A stretch of DNA of 64,000 nt from Fistularia commersonii (lineage: Eukaryota; Chordata; Actinopteri; Syngnathiformes; Fistulariidae): NCBI GenBank assembly GCA_037954325.1, contig JBBMNZ010000018.1, forward strand, positions 7,557,501-7,621,500, written 5' to 3'. The position numbers were made by a program, and so were the translations under genes. This document shows positions 9,870-20,966 of the stretch, piece by piece (the first letter of the stretch is position 1; each line of letters starts with the position of its first letter). The notes below the pieces were generated by a model that saw only the letters and a list, made by a program, of their open reading frames with translations, did not search any database and was not told where the DNA came from.

Positions 9870-12400
9870 TAGACAGAACACTGTGTAATGGGATACAAAC
9901 TTCAGGCACCCTTTAAAAAAAAAATGGGCCATACCCCAGTAATTGCCACTGATCTCCATGCAACTATGAAGAGATATTTCAGTTCCAGTAACTTAAGCAT
10001 TCCTTGGTAAATGTCATCTGAGAAATTTTTCTGGACAACTTTCATGCATATCAAGAAGATTAGAGCCTTGGAACTCTTCAACAGTCACTATTTCAATTAG
10101 GTTCAGTCTTTCCACCACCACTGGACTTCTTACCTGCTGTAATCAGGTTGGTGCATGCACTGCTTCCCTTTCCAGTATTGCCTGTGAGTTTGCCAAAATC
10201 CATGAGGCCAACCAAAAGCCCTGATTCTCAAAACTATATGTTAATGTTTTGTTTCAGTAATCATCAAAGCTGCAACCCCTCAAGTCTGCTGTTATTCTTC
10301 AACATTTTCAAAAGACTAACGCACAATGCCACAAGTCCTGTTTCCTCTGTCTTGAGGTTGTACACCACAGCTGGTGTTGGGTTACCACTAATTTCTCTAA
10401 AGGTGTTACTGTCAAGTAGACTCCCCTAGTGTCCCAGTTAACCACAGATATAATGATACAACTAAAAAAGTTGTAATTATTTCCATAAATGCCTTTCATT
10501 TTTAGACACTCAACTGAGTTGACAACCTCGAGAGTTTTGTTCTGGAACCACTGCCAGCTTTTAAAGGAGTCCAACTATTTCTAGGTAGTACAAACCTACC
10601 TCCAAGCTGAGCACCTTCTTCCCACCATGGAGGTTACATCCAACATCCCAAAGAACAGTTTTGCTATGCCAGGGGTCAATGTGTTGAGGACTCGATCTCT
10701 GTCTATTGGCTAAAATACATTACACTTGGTCCTGATAGCTGCGTCTTGTAATTCATTACAGTGCCTCTGAATGTATGCAAGGTTTGGATACTCACTTAGT
10801 ACCATTTTCCTCGAGTGAAACAGGCCCCAGTGCAATGCCTACCGTCACCAACAACATAGCTCCAAAGATCAGTATGACACATGATCACCAAATCATAAAG
10901 GTTGAATTAAAAAAAAATGTATTTAGATATCATCCGTTTACTTTTGTCACCATTTTTGTGTCAAATGGATTGAATCCTTCAATTTTAATCAATGCAAACT
11001 AAACTAATTGTGTCTTATTCGCTTAAAATGATTGCTAGTTGAAGCACCTCACATTTGTCTTCATTTATATATGTATATATATATATATATATGTAAATTA
11101 CCATATTACAGATTACCAAAGGCCAAGGACATGTTAATGAAGGCTTGATTAAAAGCAAACAAATGAGGACGAGTAAGGAAAAAATTTAGTTATTCTAAAA
11201 CAGCTCAGTTGAAAGCACATCCAGTCCCTTTTATGTACAGTATGTCCTAACAGCTTTTTACCTGCCATTATGTTGTTTTCTCCGGGTTCTTGGAGTATAC
11301 AGGGGTTCTGAGCCAACTGATAGGAACTGCATCTCACTGTTCTGGGAAGAAGCGCTCCAATTTAATACCTTTCTTTAATTTGTTCTGCTGATGTTAGCTC
11401 TTCAGCAGAGTGGCAGGGTAAAGGTTTTCCTGGCTGGTCAACTGTGTTTGGGAGTGAAACACCACTGCGCGTTTCCCTTCCGCCTGCTTGCTGGTCCTCG
11501 TAGCGGCCTGCACCAGCTTTCCCTTGCTCGTCTTCTGTATCGGCAGTGTAACTGCTCAAGCTTCCTGCTCCATCATATCCTTTGTCACAGTGTTTTGGTT
11601 TACCTGGTGGATGAACAGATTTGTTTCACTGTTTTTATTTACACCACCGGTCTAAGTCACCTATCCTACATTGGCTTCTGGAACCTTACCTGTCTCAATC
11701 GCCTGGCTCTGATCAACATTACATGCGTTACTGCCACAGCCCTCCACAGCCTCAACTGCTGCAACAATGCCACACGTTTTACCCTGCTGTACACTCTCAC
11801 TTCCATTCACCATACTTCTCTCACCTATCTCTCCACTTACCTGTACACTCTCATCTCTTTGCGCCATACCAACCTCACCTGACTCTCCAATTGCCTGTTT
11901 ACTATCACCTCCCTGGTCTATTCTTCCCTCACCTGTTTCTACACTCAACCCACTAACCTCACCCTTATCGCTCGCAATGGGACAGTGTTGTGAAGGAAAT
12001 GCATTGATGGAATTGAGTAAAATTCTAGAGTCTAACTGTTACTACTATTAATGATGATGTGTCCAACAAGATGGATGCAAAAACATGTGAAAGTCCCAGA
12101 GAAACATAGCCCCAGGGTTGCTTGAGAGAATGATCACCCAATACAGAGTGTCAACCAGACAATGACCCATCGAAACAGACAATAGCCAATGAATGCTGTG
12201 TTGTAAGATTTGCAAAAAACGGGTCTGAAGATCGATCAGACCAAGAAAGGATATTCAGTGAATGAGCAGCACTCAAGAAATAGCCTCAGAGAAATGCAGG
12301 AGGAAGCGAGCCAGAGATCACCCCACAGAGCACAGATCCCTCATGCTCCAGAGGTCCTCAGTGAGATGCAGGAGGAGCTGGGCCAGGAGGAGCAATGATG
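9870..12400. other. No identifiable gene; TA repeat and unexplained open frames
   Basis: A (TA)n tract is at 11066-11092. 11360-11990 has overlapping open frames on both strands, including a Gln/Gly/Glu-rich minus-strand reading (for example GGDSKQAIGESGEVGMAQRD), which could be a degraded retroelement ORF1 tail, but I cannot assign it. 10040-10570 has somewhat gene-like composition without a recognisable product. Confidence 0.4.
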
Positions 12401-12414
12401 AGGGGTTATGTGTG

Positions 12415-12419
12415 CCCCC

Positions 12420-12477
<58 letters not shown>
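12415..12477. repeat. Compound (C)22(AC)n microsatellite
   Basis: A run of 22 C residues passes directly into about 20 AC dinucleotides. It is followed by CAGCCAGC. It is a length-unstable simple repeat with no coding role. Confidence 0.95.
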
Positions 12478-12739
12478 AGCCAGCAAAGGGAGGGAGTGGT
12501 GGGAATTTGGTGACAATGTTGATCCTAGAAGTTGCCATGAAGGGAGGGGCAGACATGAAACTCAAAACAATGGCAAAGATGGCAATGGCAGTCACCAGTA
12601 TTGGCACTTAAAGGTTTGGTTTAGTTGATAAGCTTTGTGCTACAGACCAGTACTCCAAGAATTGCTGGGCAGAAGAGATCCCAAAGCTACGTGACGATGT
12701 TTAAGTCTTGAAGAGTCAGTTTAAGTGAGCAAGTGAGGG

Positions 12740-13125
12740 TGAGAAGCCGGGATTGACAGTACTATGCGGTGTCCTAGGGAAGAAGCTTATGACCCTCTGT
12801 CGATATGAGTGGTACAGGAGGCAGGCTATAGAGAAAGCAATTAGACTTGCTGCCTTTCTAGCAAACCCATCTGGGTTTACCAAATCCTTGCTAGATCAGA
12901 GGTGCAGGGGCAACCTCACATACTCAAAGAGAAGGTGGACCCCTATCTTCACAACACCTAAAGTGATGCACTTTCGGAAGGAGGACCTGGGTGAATACAG
13001 ACATTTGATCAGTCCACCTACATCAAGCACTACATCTACAACACAAAAGCACTCAGAAAGAAGTCCAAACTGTTGTTAAGGCTGCCAGAACCAGCCCTGC
13101 ACCGGGGCCCAGTTATATAGCTTAC
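12740..13125 (+). pseudogene. Non-LTR retrotransposon fragment, linker to RT start
   Basis: The plus-strand reading has EWYRRQAIEKAIRLAAFLAN, then PSGFTKSLLDQRCRGNLTYS. Near 13060 it has VQTVVKAARTSPAPGPSYIA. The last resembles the SARSxSAPGPNG entry to the RT of one group of fish LINEs, and the first the linker before it. Nothing catalytic remains. The L1 fragment at 13157 begins just downstream. Confidence 0.5.
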
Positions 13126-13156
13126 TAGGCACATTTTCACCTGAAAGTATTTGCCT

Positions 13157-13810
13157 CAGCTGGAAGTTAAGAATAGGGTATTTTAAAACTCCCTTGATAA
13201 TAGCTTCTTATGATAATAACTGTTCTCCCCTGTGTTGGAGGGGGTGTAGCATAACGGGGGACTTTTCCCACATTTTTTGGGACTGCCCTAAACTGATGAA
13301 ATTCTGGGAAGAGGTAGATTTTAAAATTAAACAGATCAATTGATCCACAGTAATTTATTATGGGTACAGCATCAACAAGCGATTTAAGGAAAAAAACAGG
13401 TGTTTTCGTTAAGAGTTCTTCTATTAATTGCACATAAAATGATCACAGTAAACTGGCTCAAACCCCACCAACCTACCCTGGACCAGTGGTGTCAGAGGAG
13501 GTTTAAGGATGTAAACTGCATGGAACGCATAACAGCAAACTTACGACTTCAGACAGACTTATATCTTGACAAATGGGCACCCTTAAAAAATATTTGGAGA
13601 GTTGAAGATATCTCTATTTGACTGAGTTAGATGTTTTTTTTTTTTGTTTTTTGTTTTTTGTTTTAATTCTATTTTTCGCTTGCTAGTGTGGAAATAAGTG
13701 ACCTATAAAGAATATTGTATAATGTGTATCTTGTTATGAGGTTTTGTAAGAATGTGTGTGACTCTGTTAAGGAACCTGTTCAAATACATGTTCAAAAAAA
13801 AAAAAAAAAA
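13157..13810 (+). mobile_element. 5'-truncated L1/Tx1-like LINE with 14-bp TSD
   Basis: The insertion ends in a poly(A) run at 13795-13810 and is bracketed by the direct repeat GAAAGTATTTGCCT at 13143-13156 and 13811-13824. This is the mark of target-primed reverse transcription. It contains only the last part of ORF2 and a 3' untranslated region (UTR). The perfect TSD implies a fairly recent event compared with its surroundings. Confidence 0.88.
13190..13621 (+). pseudogene. L1/Tx1 ORF2 C-terminal fragment
   Basis: The first frame gives a Cys/His-type motif region, CWRGCSITGDFSHIFWDCP followed by KLMKFWEEV, typical of the end of Tx1/L1 ORF2. A second frame from about 13430 gives ITVNWLKPHQPTLDQWCQRR and ends ANLRLQTDLYLDKWAPLKN with a stop at 13619. 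At least one frameshift separates them. Confidence 0.75.
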
Positions 13811-13824
13811 GAAAGTATTTGCCT

Positions 13825-15355
13825 GTTGATGCTGCTCAGCTCTCTTGATGGTGACATGTGAAGTAGGATAAAATGGGATTGAGACATTGGAGGATGGTAA
13901 AACAAATTTTCTGATGTACCAAGAAAATTTGCTGTCAGAAAAATAAATAATATCAACCAATTGTAGGCATGGAAATGGATAAAATGATTCAAAAGAAATA
14001 GATAAGTGAATATATTTCCATGATACACTGAACCAGATATTTACTTTACTTACAATCTTTATATTTAAAACAATATATTATATGGGCTTGTTTTCTTTTT
14101 CATTGCAATTATTCTTCCTTTACTCATGTTCAGTTCTTTTTTTTTCTCAATTAATCTCCAGGACAAATTCTCTTACTGACATGTTTGTTTCTTTGTTAAT
14201 TAAACTAAAATGCCCACTCCAGGACATAGTCTGATTAAAAAATAAATAAATATATGAATTGAACAAACAAACAAACAAACAAATGAATAAATAAAAATCG
14301 TAATTTATAGCACATATAAAACCACGGGCACAGCCATTGTTTTACTAGCATAATGAATGCTGGGTTGATGATGTAAACTGGTTGCATTGAGTTGAAAACA
14401 TACCTCTTGAAAAAAAATGAGTGTATGTATATGGTTTTGAGATGGCTATTTGGTTGATGCTTGGTTGATCTTCGGTGAGTGAATTTCACTTCTTGTAAGT
14501 CGCTTTGGTTAAAAGCGTTTGCCATATGACTGTAATGTAATGTAATATAGAAATCGGCTTTCTGAGGGTGTTAACTTTCGTTCGTACAGTACAGTATATT
14601 TGGTAATAATTCCACATTGTACTGCTTTTGGAAAATTACAGTCTAAGGGAAACAAAGGTAGAGGTGTTTGAGTAACAAAAAGGCACAAAAAGGAGTGGGA
14701 AATTACCTATGCATTTAGTTGCCAAACTACCACAAACCAAAGGTCCTCAAGAAACAAGTGAAGCCCATTCAAAGAAACACCACAAGCAGGAGAGACTGGA
14801 TGTTCTCCTGATGTCAGCAACCCATTACTCAAGAAGTAGCATCAGATGATGAAAGATGGCTCCTGCACGATCACAGAAGAAGCTGATGATGAGTTACTAG
14901 GCCAGTCAACAAAGCAGTAAGTCTACAGTGAACAAGTGATGGCAAAAAGCAGAGCTCCTTACAGCAGACACTTTTTCTCTCTCTTGGTATGTAACAATGT
15001 TGCCCCATGTACACCTGCCTCTTTGTTGCTTTCTTCGTCTTCATTTCGAGGCTAATCTTAACTTCTGTTTTCAGCATTAACTTCTTCGGTCACTTCTCTC
15101 TCGGGTTCAAATTGGAAGGGTGGCACAGATGACACGTTTATCACATTGGCTAAAAATTAATGGGGCCAAGCCCAGTGCAACCACATTGTGTCACTACCCA
15201 GAGAGCATTGCAAAGTTGTTTTTTGTTTTATTTTATATAACTTTATACAAACCAAGACTTGTGAGATTTGATTACCTTTTTCTGGAGTTGGTACAAATAT
15301 TGATGAAATTGGACAAAAAATCTTGGTGGATTCTTGGTTATCTGCACGAATGAAA
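13825..15355. other. Mostly unassigned, AT-rich
   Basis: Apart from the short L2-type tail at ~14440-14552 and a (CAAA)n stretch near 14260-14282, I see no gene or element here. Confidence 0.45.
14440..14552 (+). mobile_element. 3' tail of an L2-type LINE or its SINE
   Basis: TTGTAAGTCGCTTTGGTTAA, then AAGCGTTTGCC, followed by a short (TGTAA)n tail, is the conserved 3' end shared by fish L2-like LINEs and SINEs that use them. No tRNA-like head is visible. The SINE at the right edge of the window carries the same tail on the other strand. Confidence 0.65.
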
Positions 15356-15359
15356 GGAA

Positions 15360-15570
15360 ATGTGTATAAATGGTGGTGAGAGCAGCAATGTTGTATGGTT
15401 TAGATACTTATGTTCTGACTCTCAACTGAGGCCATTGACCGAGGTCATGAACTTAAGAGCAAGATATTGAGTACAAACACCTGAAATTAGTTTTCTCTTG
15501 CAGGGTGGGCTGCACTTAGCCTCGGAGAAGGGTAAGGAACACTGACATTAGGTGGAGGCTCAGCAAAAAA
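15360..15570 (+). pseudogene. Short LINE RT C-terminal fragments
   Basis: Near 15370 the reading VVRAAMLYGLDTYV resembles the thumb of a non-LTR RT. Near 15500 FLCRVGCT then RRRVRNTDIRWRLS resembles the FLRRVAGLSLRDRVRSSDI block of a fish LINE. The two are separated by a deletion. Both pieces are very short. Confidence 0.4.
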
Positions 15571-16009
15571 AAACACCAGCCTCTTTTCTGCCCAAACACA
15601 GAACAGTGATGATGAATGACGATGAACAGCTTATACTTTTGCATTCCAGTGTTGTTCATTTTCACTGGTGTTGTTTTCAGAAAACATCACAAATTATGCA
15701 TCCTTTAAAGTAGACAAATAATTGAGGAGTTATACTTGTCTTATGCAGCAGTCCTTGTGTAGAATTGGAATAGAAAACCCAATGACGATGGAGAAAAGGA
15801 AAGGCATCTTGGAGATGTATTTGGTAGCCCTGACTCCTTCTGTCTTAGTTTTTTTTTTTTTTTGGGGGGGGGGGTTGATGAACTATTTCTGCATGGTTAA
15901 ATTATATTGAAGTATGTTTTATTAAGCACTTGCTTGAGCATATGACTAATCTCCAGACGTATTAGTAATTTTGGAATTTCTCCTTGCATCATCATTAGTA
16001 ACATAGTTA

Positions 16010-16187
16010 GACCCAGAAATATTTGGACAATCACACAATCCTCATGATTTGGGCTCTGCATGCCACCACATTGGAGTTAAAGTAAAACAACTACAACAGA
16101 ACTGAACCGCAGACTTTACGATTTAACAAAATACATGATTAAACATGGGGAAAATGTAGCTATTTTATACAAAATTTCCTAATTTGA
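16010..16187. mobile_element. Possible MITE fragment
   Basis: The block CCCAGAAATATTTGGACAAT and the ~150 bases after it look like a widespread vertebrate DNA-transposon terminal repeat that I recall but cannot name with confidence. No partner terminus was found. Confidence 0.3.
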
Positions 16188-16467
16188 CCAAGTATTGAGT
16201 GCATAACCGGACATAGTTATTTGAAGGTGGACTTTTTTTGTGTTAAAAACCCTTTTTTTTTTTATTGGTCGAATTACATATGCTAATTTTTTGAGATCGG
16301 GATTTTTAATTATTCTTCACTTTTTTGCCAAATCATCAATAATAAAAGGCTTGAACTACTTCAGTTGTGTGTAATGAATCTAAAATATATGAAAGTTTAT
16401 TTTTTTCATTACATTATGGAAAATAATGAATTTTATCACAATACCATTTTTTTGAGAAGGACCTGTA
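16188..16467 (+). mobile_element. Tc1 3' end fragment
   Basis: This stretch matches 33443-33720 base for base over most of its length: CCAAGTATTGAGTG (the last transposase codons), the 3' UTR with TTGAACTACTT, and the terminus GAAGGACCTGTA. It is the 3' tail of a Tc1 element with the coding part lost. Confidence 0.8.
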
Positions 16468-16469
16468 CA

Positions 16470-17640
16470 TGTTGAGGTAGCCAAGAAAAGACAGGTAAGA
16501 GCTCCCTTCTTTTTGTGCCTGTGTTCATTCTTGAATTAGACTTTGTGATGTTCTCCAAAACTTTTAAAAAAGTCCACCATTTTTACACCATAAACATGCT
16601 TTACAGGAGCCAAATGCACAGCATAGATTTATTGATATCCCCCTGTACAGTTCCTCTGTTGGTTAACTGTTTCCAACCCTTATCATTAGAAATAAATTCA
16701 TAAATAAACAATATTACTAGTAGTAATACTAATTATCTGAACTGCCCTCTGATAATTTATATTCAACTTCAAAGAAAATTACTAAATCATCTTGGCTATC
16801 TTTGCTCATTTCCCTCAATGGGTCCACACACTCATGATCCTCCTGTTCTCAGTATCAACTATCTTCCAAGGTGCAATAATTTAGTTCCCTTTTTTTTTTT
16901 TTCAAAATGTATCACTGTGATATCTGACACCAAGTTCATCCTATTGGTAACAAAATATGGCCTCAGAGCATGAGCAAGTCTGCTCATACCTTAGAGATAA
17001 TTTTGCAGAATGTCACTAGATATGGTATAGATATAAAGTAACCCACATGAAGACAGAATACACGAGAATACATGAAAATGAAAAGGACCCAAGTGGTACT
17101 GTGAAAACGAAGCAGAGGTAGAGTTGGAATGGAGGCCGTGCAGCCTTTTATTATGAGTTGGGAAGACGGGGTACATTTATTTTGTTTATAATTTGCTACT
17201 TTTGCTATGTTTAATTGATGCAATGATGATGACAAGGTTTTAAATCTTCATTGTTTGAAACAAAAACATAATTGATACATTTAGCCTCTAAGGAGACAAA
17301 ACCTGTGGGAATAGTTCAACCCTCCATGCACCTGGCGGTCTCAAAATAACTTCTTATATTCTCCTGCTGCTTTGTGGAGTATTTCAGATAAACATTGACT
17401 GCTTCTGCTTTTCTAAGGCTTTATGGGTGGAAAAACCTGATATTACAAAACCTCTTTAACTCCTTCACTTGTATATGTCAAAAAAAAAAAAAATCATATA
17501 ATCGTTGATCATATGTGTTGTTTTTTTTATGCCAGTTTTCAACGAATTGTCAGGATTCCACACAAGACACAATCCAAGCTGCTGTGATCATTTGAAGAGT
17601 AAGTGATGTTTTTCAAAATTTTGAGTTCTGTATATAACTT
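16470..17640. other. No gene seen
   Basis: AT-rich sequence with homopolymer runs (T at ~16890, A at ~17481). No persuasive reading frame or element terminus. Confidence 0.5.
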
Positions 17641-17657
17641 GGATGAAATGTTAACCC

Positions 17658-18384
17658 TCAAAATAAAATTAGCTTCTTTTTTTCTTCTTGTCTGCATTGT
17701 TTTTCTTTATGGAATGCAGACATTACACAAAAGTCTACAGCATCAATAAGCATTTTGGAACTCAGGACACTAATTGTTAAAGCTTTGTAAGGGGAATTAT
17801 TTCTTTCCCATTCTTGATTTTTGTACAACGTCAGTTGCTCAGCAGTCCAGGGTCTCTGCGGTCGTATTTTGCACCAAACATTTTCAATAGAAGACCAGTC
17901 TGGACAGCAGACAGGCCAGTCTGGTACCTGCACTCTTTTACAACGAAGCCATGCTGTTGTAATGTGTGCTGAAAGTGAATTTTCTTTGTCTTGCTGAAAT
18001 AAGCAAGGACGTCCCTGAAAAAGATGCCAATTGGACGGCACCATATATGCATATGTACTTCCAAGACCTGTATGTTTCTTCCAGCATTAATGGTGCCTTC
18101 ACAGATGTGCAAGTTCCCCATGCCATAGACACTAACACATTGTGATGCTGGCTTTTGAACTTTGTGCTTATAACAATCTGGCTGGTCCTTTTCCTCTTAC
18201 GCTTGGAGCACATGACGTCTATTGTTTCCAAATCCAATTTGAAATGTGGACTCATCAGACCACAGCACACTTTTCCACTTCTCATCAGTCCATTTCGGAT
18301 GATTAAGGCATTTCTGGGTGTTGTGATGTACGACTTTCCCTTGTATGTTAAATTTTTAATCTGCATTTCTTGGTGCAGTGACAA
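17658..18384 (-). pseudogene. Tc1-like transposase, frameshifted
   Basis: On the minus strand the DDE triad can be traced across frames. VLWSDEST near 18265 carries the first Asp, LFQQDKENSLSAH near 17990 the second, and CPDWSSIENVW near 17880 the final Glu. Other family blocks are MGNLHICEGTINAG near 18110 and QEWERN near 17810. At least three frameshifts break it. The N-terminal DNA-binding half is missing and inverted repeats were not found, so the element limits are unknown. Confidence 0.8.
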
Positions 18385-18504
18385 ACTGTATTAACTGACA
18401 CTGGTTTTCTGAGTGTTGATGAACCCACGTGGCAATATCCTTTACACAAAGATGCTATATTTTACCACCTGAGGGAACCACCTGAGGGATCGAAAGTCTC
18501 GGGC

Positions 18505-18960
18505 ATTCAATATTGGTTTTCGGCCTTTCGGTCATGGTGGTCTGCAGCACAGGGGCCCCACAGGGAACAGTCTTGGCTCCTTTCCTGTTCACCCTGTACA
18601 CTGCGGACTTCATGCACAGTTTGGACAACCTCCTTCCGCAGAAGTTCTCCAATGACTCTGCCATCATTGGGTTCATCAAAGGCGATGATGACAGAGAATA
18701 CAGGGAGCTGATACAGGACTTTGTGGACTGGTGCCTGCAAAACTGCCTCCTGCTGAACACAGGGAAAAACAAGGAGCAGGTAGAGGATTTCCGCAGGAAC
18801 AGACACACCGATGGGACAGACATTGAAAAAGTGGTGTCTTATAATTAACCCAGTTGTCAAACTGAACAATAAACTAGACATGTCTCACAACATTGATGCT
18901 CTGTACAGGCAAGATCAGAGCAGACTGTACCTCCTGAAGAGACTCAGGTCCTTTTGAGTG
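18505..18960 (+). pseudogene. Rex1/L2-like RT palm fragment
   Basis: The reading STGAPQGTVLAPFLFTLYTA is RT motif B/B', and QKFSNDSAIIGF is the catalytic motif with Asn in place of the first Asp of the usual DD pair. EYRELIQDFVDWC and LLLNTGKNKEQVEDFRRN follow. It ends with a short thumb remnant (LYLLKRLRSF-like) at ~18920-18955. The same family occurs at 5930, 34990, 39285 and 45780. The lost Asp alone would abolish polymerisation. Confidence 0.78.
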
Positions 18961-18999
18961 CTGGGGGCTCTCTCACAAACCTTCTTCAACACTCTAGTG

Positions 19000-20196
19000 C
19001 TGGGGTGTCAAACTCATTTCTCATCGCGGGCCACATACGGCCTACGTAGATGTCAAGTAGGCCGGACCATTAAAATGATGGCATACTCAGCAATAAATAA
19101 CCAAAATATCATGTCTTTCCTCTGTTTTGGTGTAAAGAAGTACAAGGACATTAGTAAAATCTTGGAATTTAATGAACAATCCTTTCATAAAACATTTCAT
19201 GAAACACCTCATATTTCCTTATACAAACGTGTAATTTACTTTTATCATTCACATGGATGCATTACAACTGATCCCACTGGTCATACAAAGGCAAAAAAAA
19301 ACTTTAACATTGGTAATTGGTATTGAAAAATATAGTAATAACAACAACTGCGCTTTACTTATAAAGAACTTATAAAGAAAGGGATTTTTAAACCATTTAC
19401 ACATGTGCATATGAAATCTAAATTGAATCCCTACCTACACCTTACAAATTAAAGAGAGTGCTATTAAATGTGAAAGGAAGAAAGTATTCACCTGTCCTGT
19501 AAATGTGTAAACTTCATCCATGAAACATGCATACACATACAATACATACTGAAAATGCATGGAGTTGCATGAACAGTAGAATTCCACTGTACTCTTTTGT
19601 AGTGAAGCTGGTGACTAACATTAAATTGCACATTTTCACTTGCAATTAGGTAGCTGGCTTTAACCGCTGCTTCACTGATTTCTCGGCTATCGGTGAAAGT
19701 GGACTGCTGCTTCCTCAGACCCGCCAGCAATTCGCTGATCTTATTTCTTCTCAGTCGTTCTTGCAAACTGTCATATTTTTCGCTGTGATGAGTCCCGGAG
19801 TGGCCCCGAACATTATATTCCTTAAAACCAAAACTTGTTGCAAACACACCAAGTACAAAGGTTTCCCATGAGTCTCCGTAAATAAATAGACATAGCCCAT
19901 TTTTCTTTGAAAATTCTACTTTTCACTGTTTTGATAATGACATTTTGGCCAATGAAGGAGTAGCAGGGAGGTAGAGAACAGGGTAGAAACAATGTCGTAA
20001 CAAGCAGCAGATGGCGCATTGATAATGTCTGCTGATTGGTCTGTCTCAGTGATGGGGATTGTCTTCTATTCTGACCAAAATAGTGTGCCCCTAGCGGAAA
20101 CTTCTTGAATTACGTTTAATTAAAAAAAAAAGATCCATGTCTTTTATGCATTTTTTCACTTTCAAATTATCCTGCGGGCCTGATTGAACCTCCATG
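19000..20196 (-). mobile_element. GTF2IRD2-like hAT, deletion derivative
   Basis: The plus-strand left edge is CTGGGGTGTCAAACTC followed by a GCGGGCCACAT block. The right edge is CCTGCGGGCCTGATTGA, an imperfect inverted copy. These GGGCC-rich termini are typical of this hAT group. Only the first part of a transposase is present on the minus strand. The right edge meets the broken end of hAT copy B at about 20200. No clear 8-bp TSD was found. Confidence 0.68.
19488..19990 (-). pseudogene. N-terminal GTF2IRD2-like hAT transposase fragment
   Basis: A start-like MSLSKQ near 19945 leads through a frameshift into FKEYNVRGHSGTHHSEKYDS. LQERLRRNKISELLAGLRKQ and QSTFTDSREISEAAVKASYL follow, then IASENVQ. 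These blocks are the BED-like finger and the helical region that opens GTF2IRD2-like hAT transposases. The catalytic RNase-H fold is not present. Confidence 0.72.
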
Positions 20197-20966
20197 CCGG
20201 TGAGCTTGGGGTAGTGAGCTCTTTCCAAGAAGGCAAAGTACAGTTATAACTGCTTACTTTTGCTCACGTAGCCTTTCAAACATGTAGAAGACAGAATTCC
20301 AGCGTGTTTCAACTGACTGGATGAGTTTGTACTCTGGAAACTTTAGTTGTTTCTGTATTTCTTTGAGCTTTTCTGTTGCTTTTGTGCTGTGGTGAAAAAA
20401 AGATACAATAGCACTACACCGGTGTTGAATGTCAAGAAGCTCAGGAAGGGTCTTAATGGAGTCTTTCACAACCAGATTTATAGTGTGTGCAAAACATGGA
20501 TGTGCCCAACTTGCGTCGCGTACAGCAGCAACCATATTGGCTCCATTATCTGTGACTACAGCCTGAGTTTTGGCAGTTAGACCCCATTCCTCTATGATTC
20601 TTTGTAGTTCTGAGCAAATCCCATCAGCACTGTGCTTACCTGAGAAACTACTGGATTCTACAACATATGCTTGCATTTTCCAATTTTTGTCAATGATATG
20701 GGCAGTTGCAGTTAAATAGGCCTCTGTGGCTGATGATGTCCACATGTCAGTGGTCAGTACAACGCCGTAATCAGCATCCAGACACCTTTTAACTTGAGAA
20801 CAACACTTTTCATACAACGAAGGTATTTTTTCTCCCATGAAAAATTTCCTTCTTGGCATCCTGTAGCCGGGATCAAGAGTCTTTATTAAATTCTTGAAAC
20901 CCTCCTGTTCAACCACGATCATCATGTCCATCCTTTCTGTGATGTCCTTGGCTCTTTTTGAATTAT

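Noticed and set aside
11391..11990. Host gene exon on either strand
   Set aside because: Overlapping frames on both strands, low-complexity residue content, no splice-bounded exon and no domain I recognise; left as unexplained.
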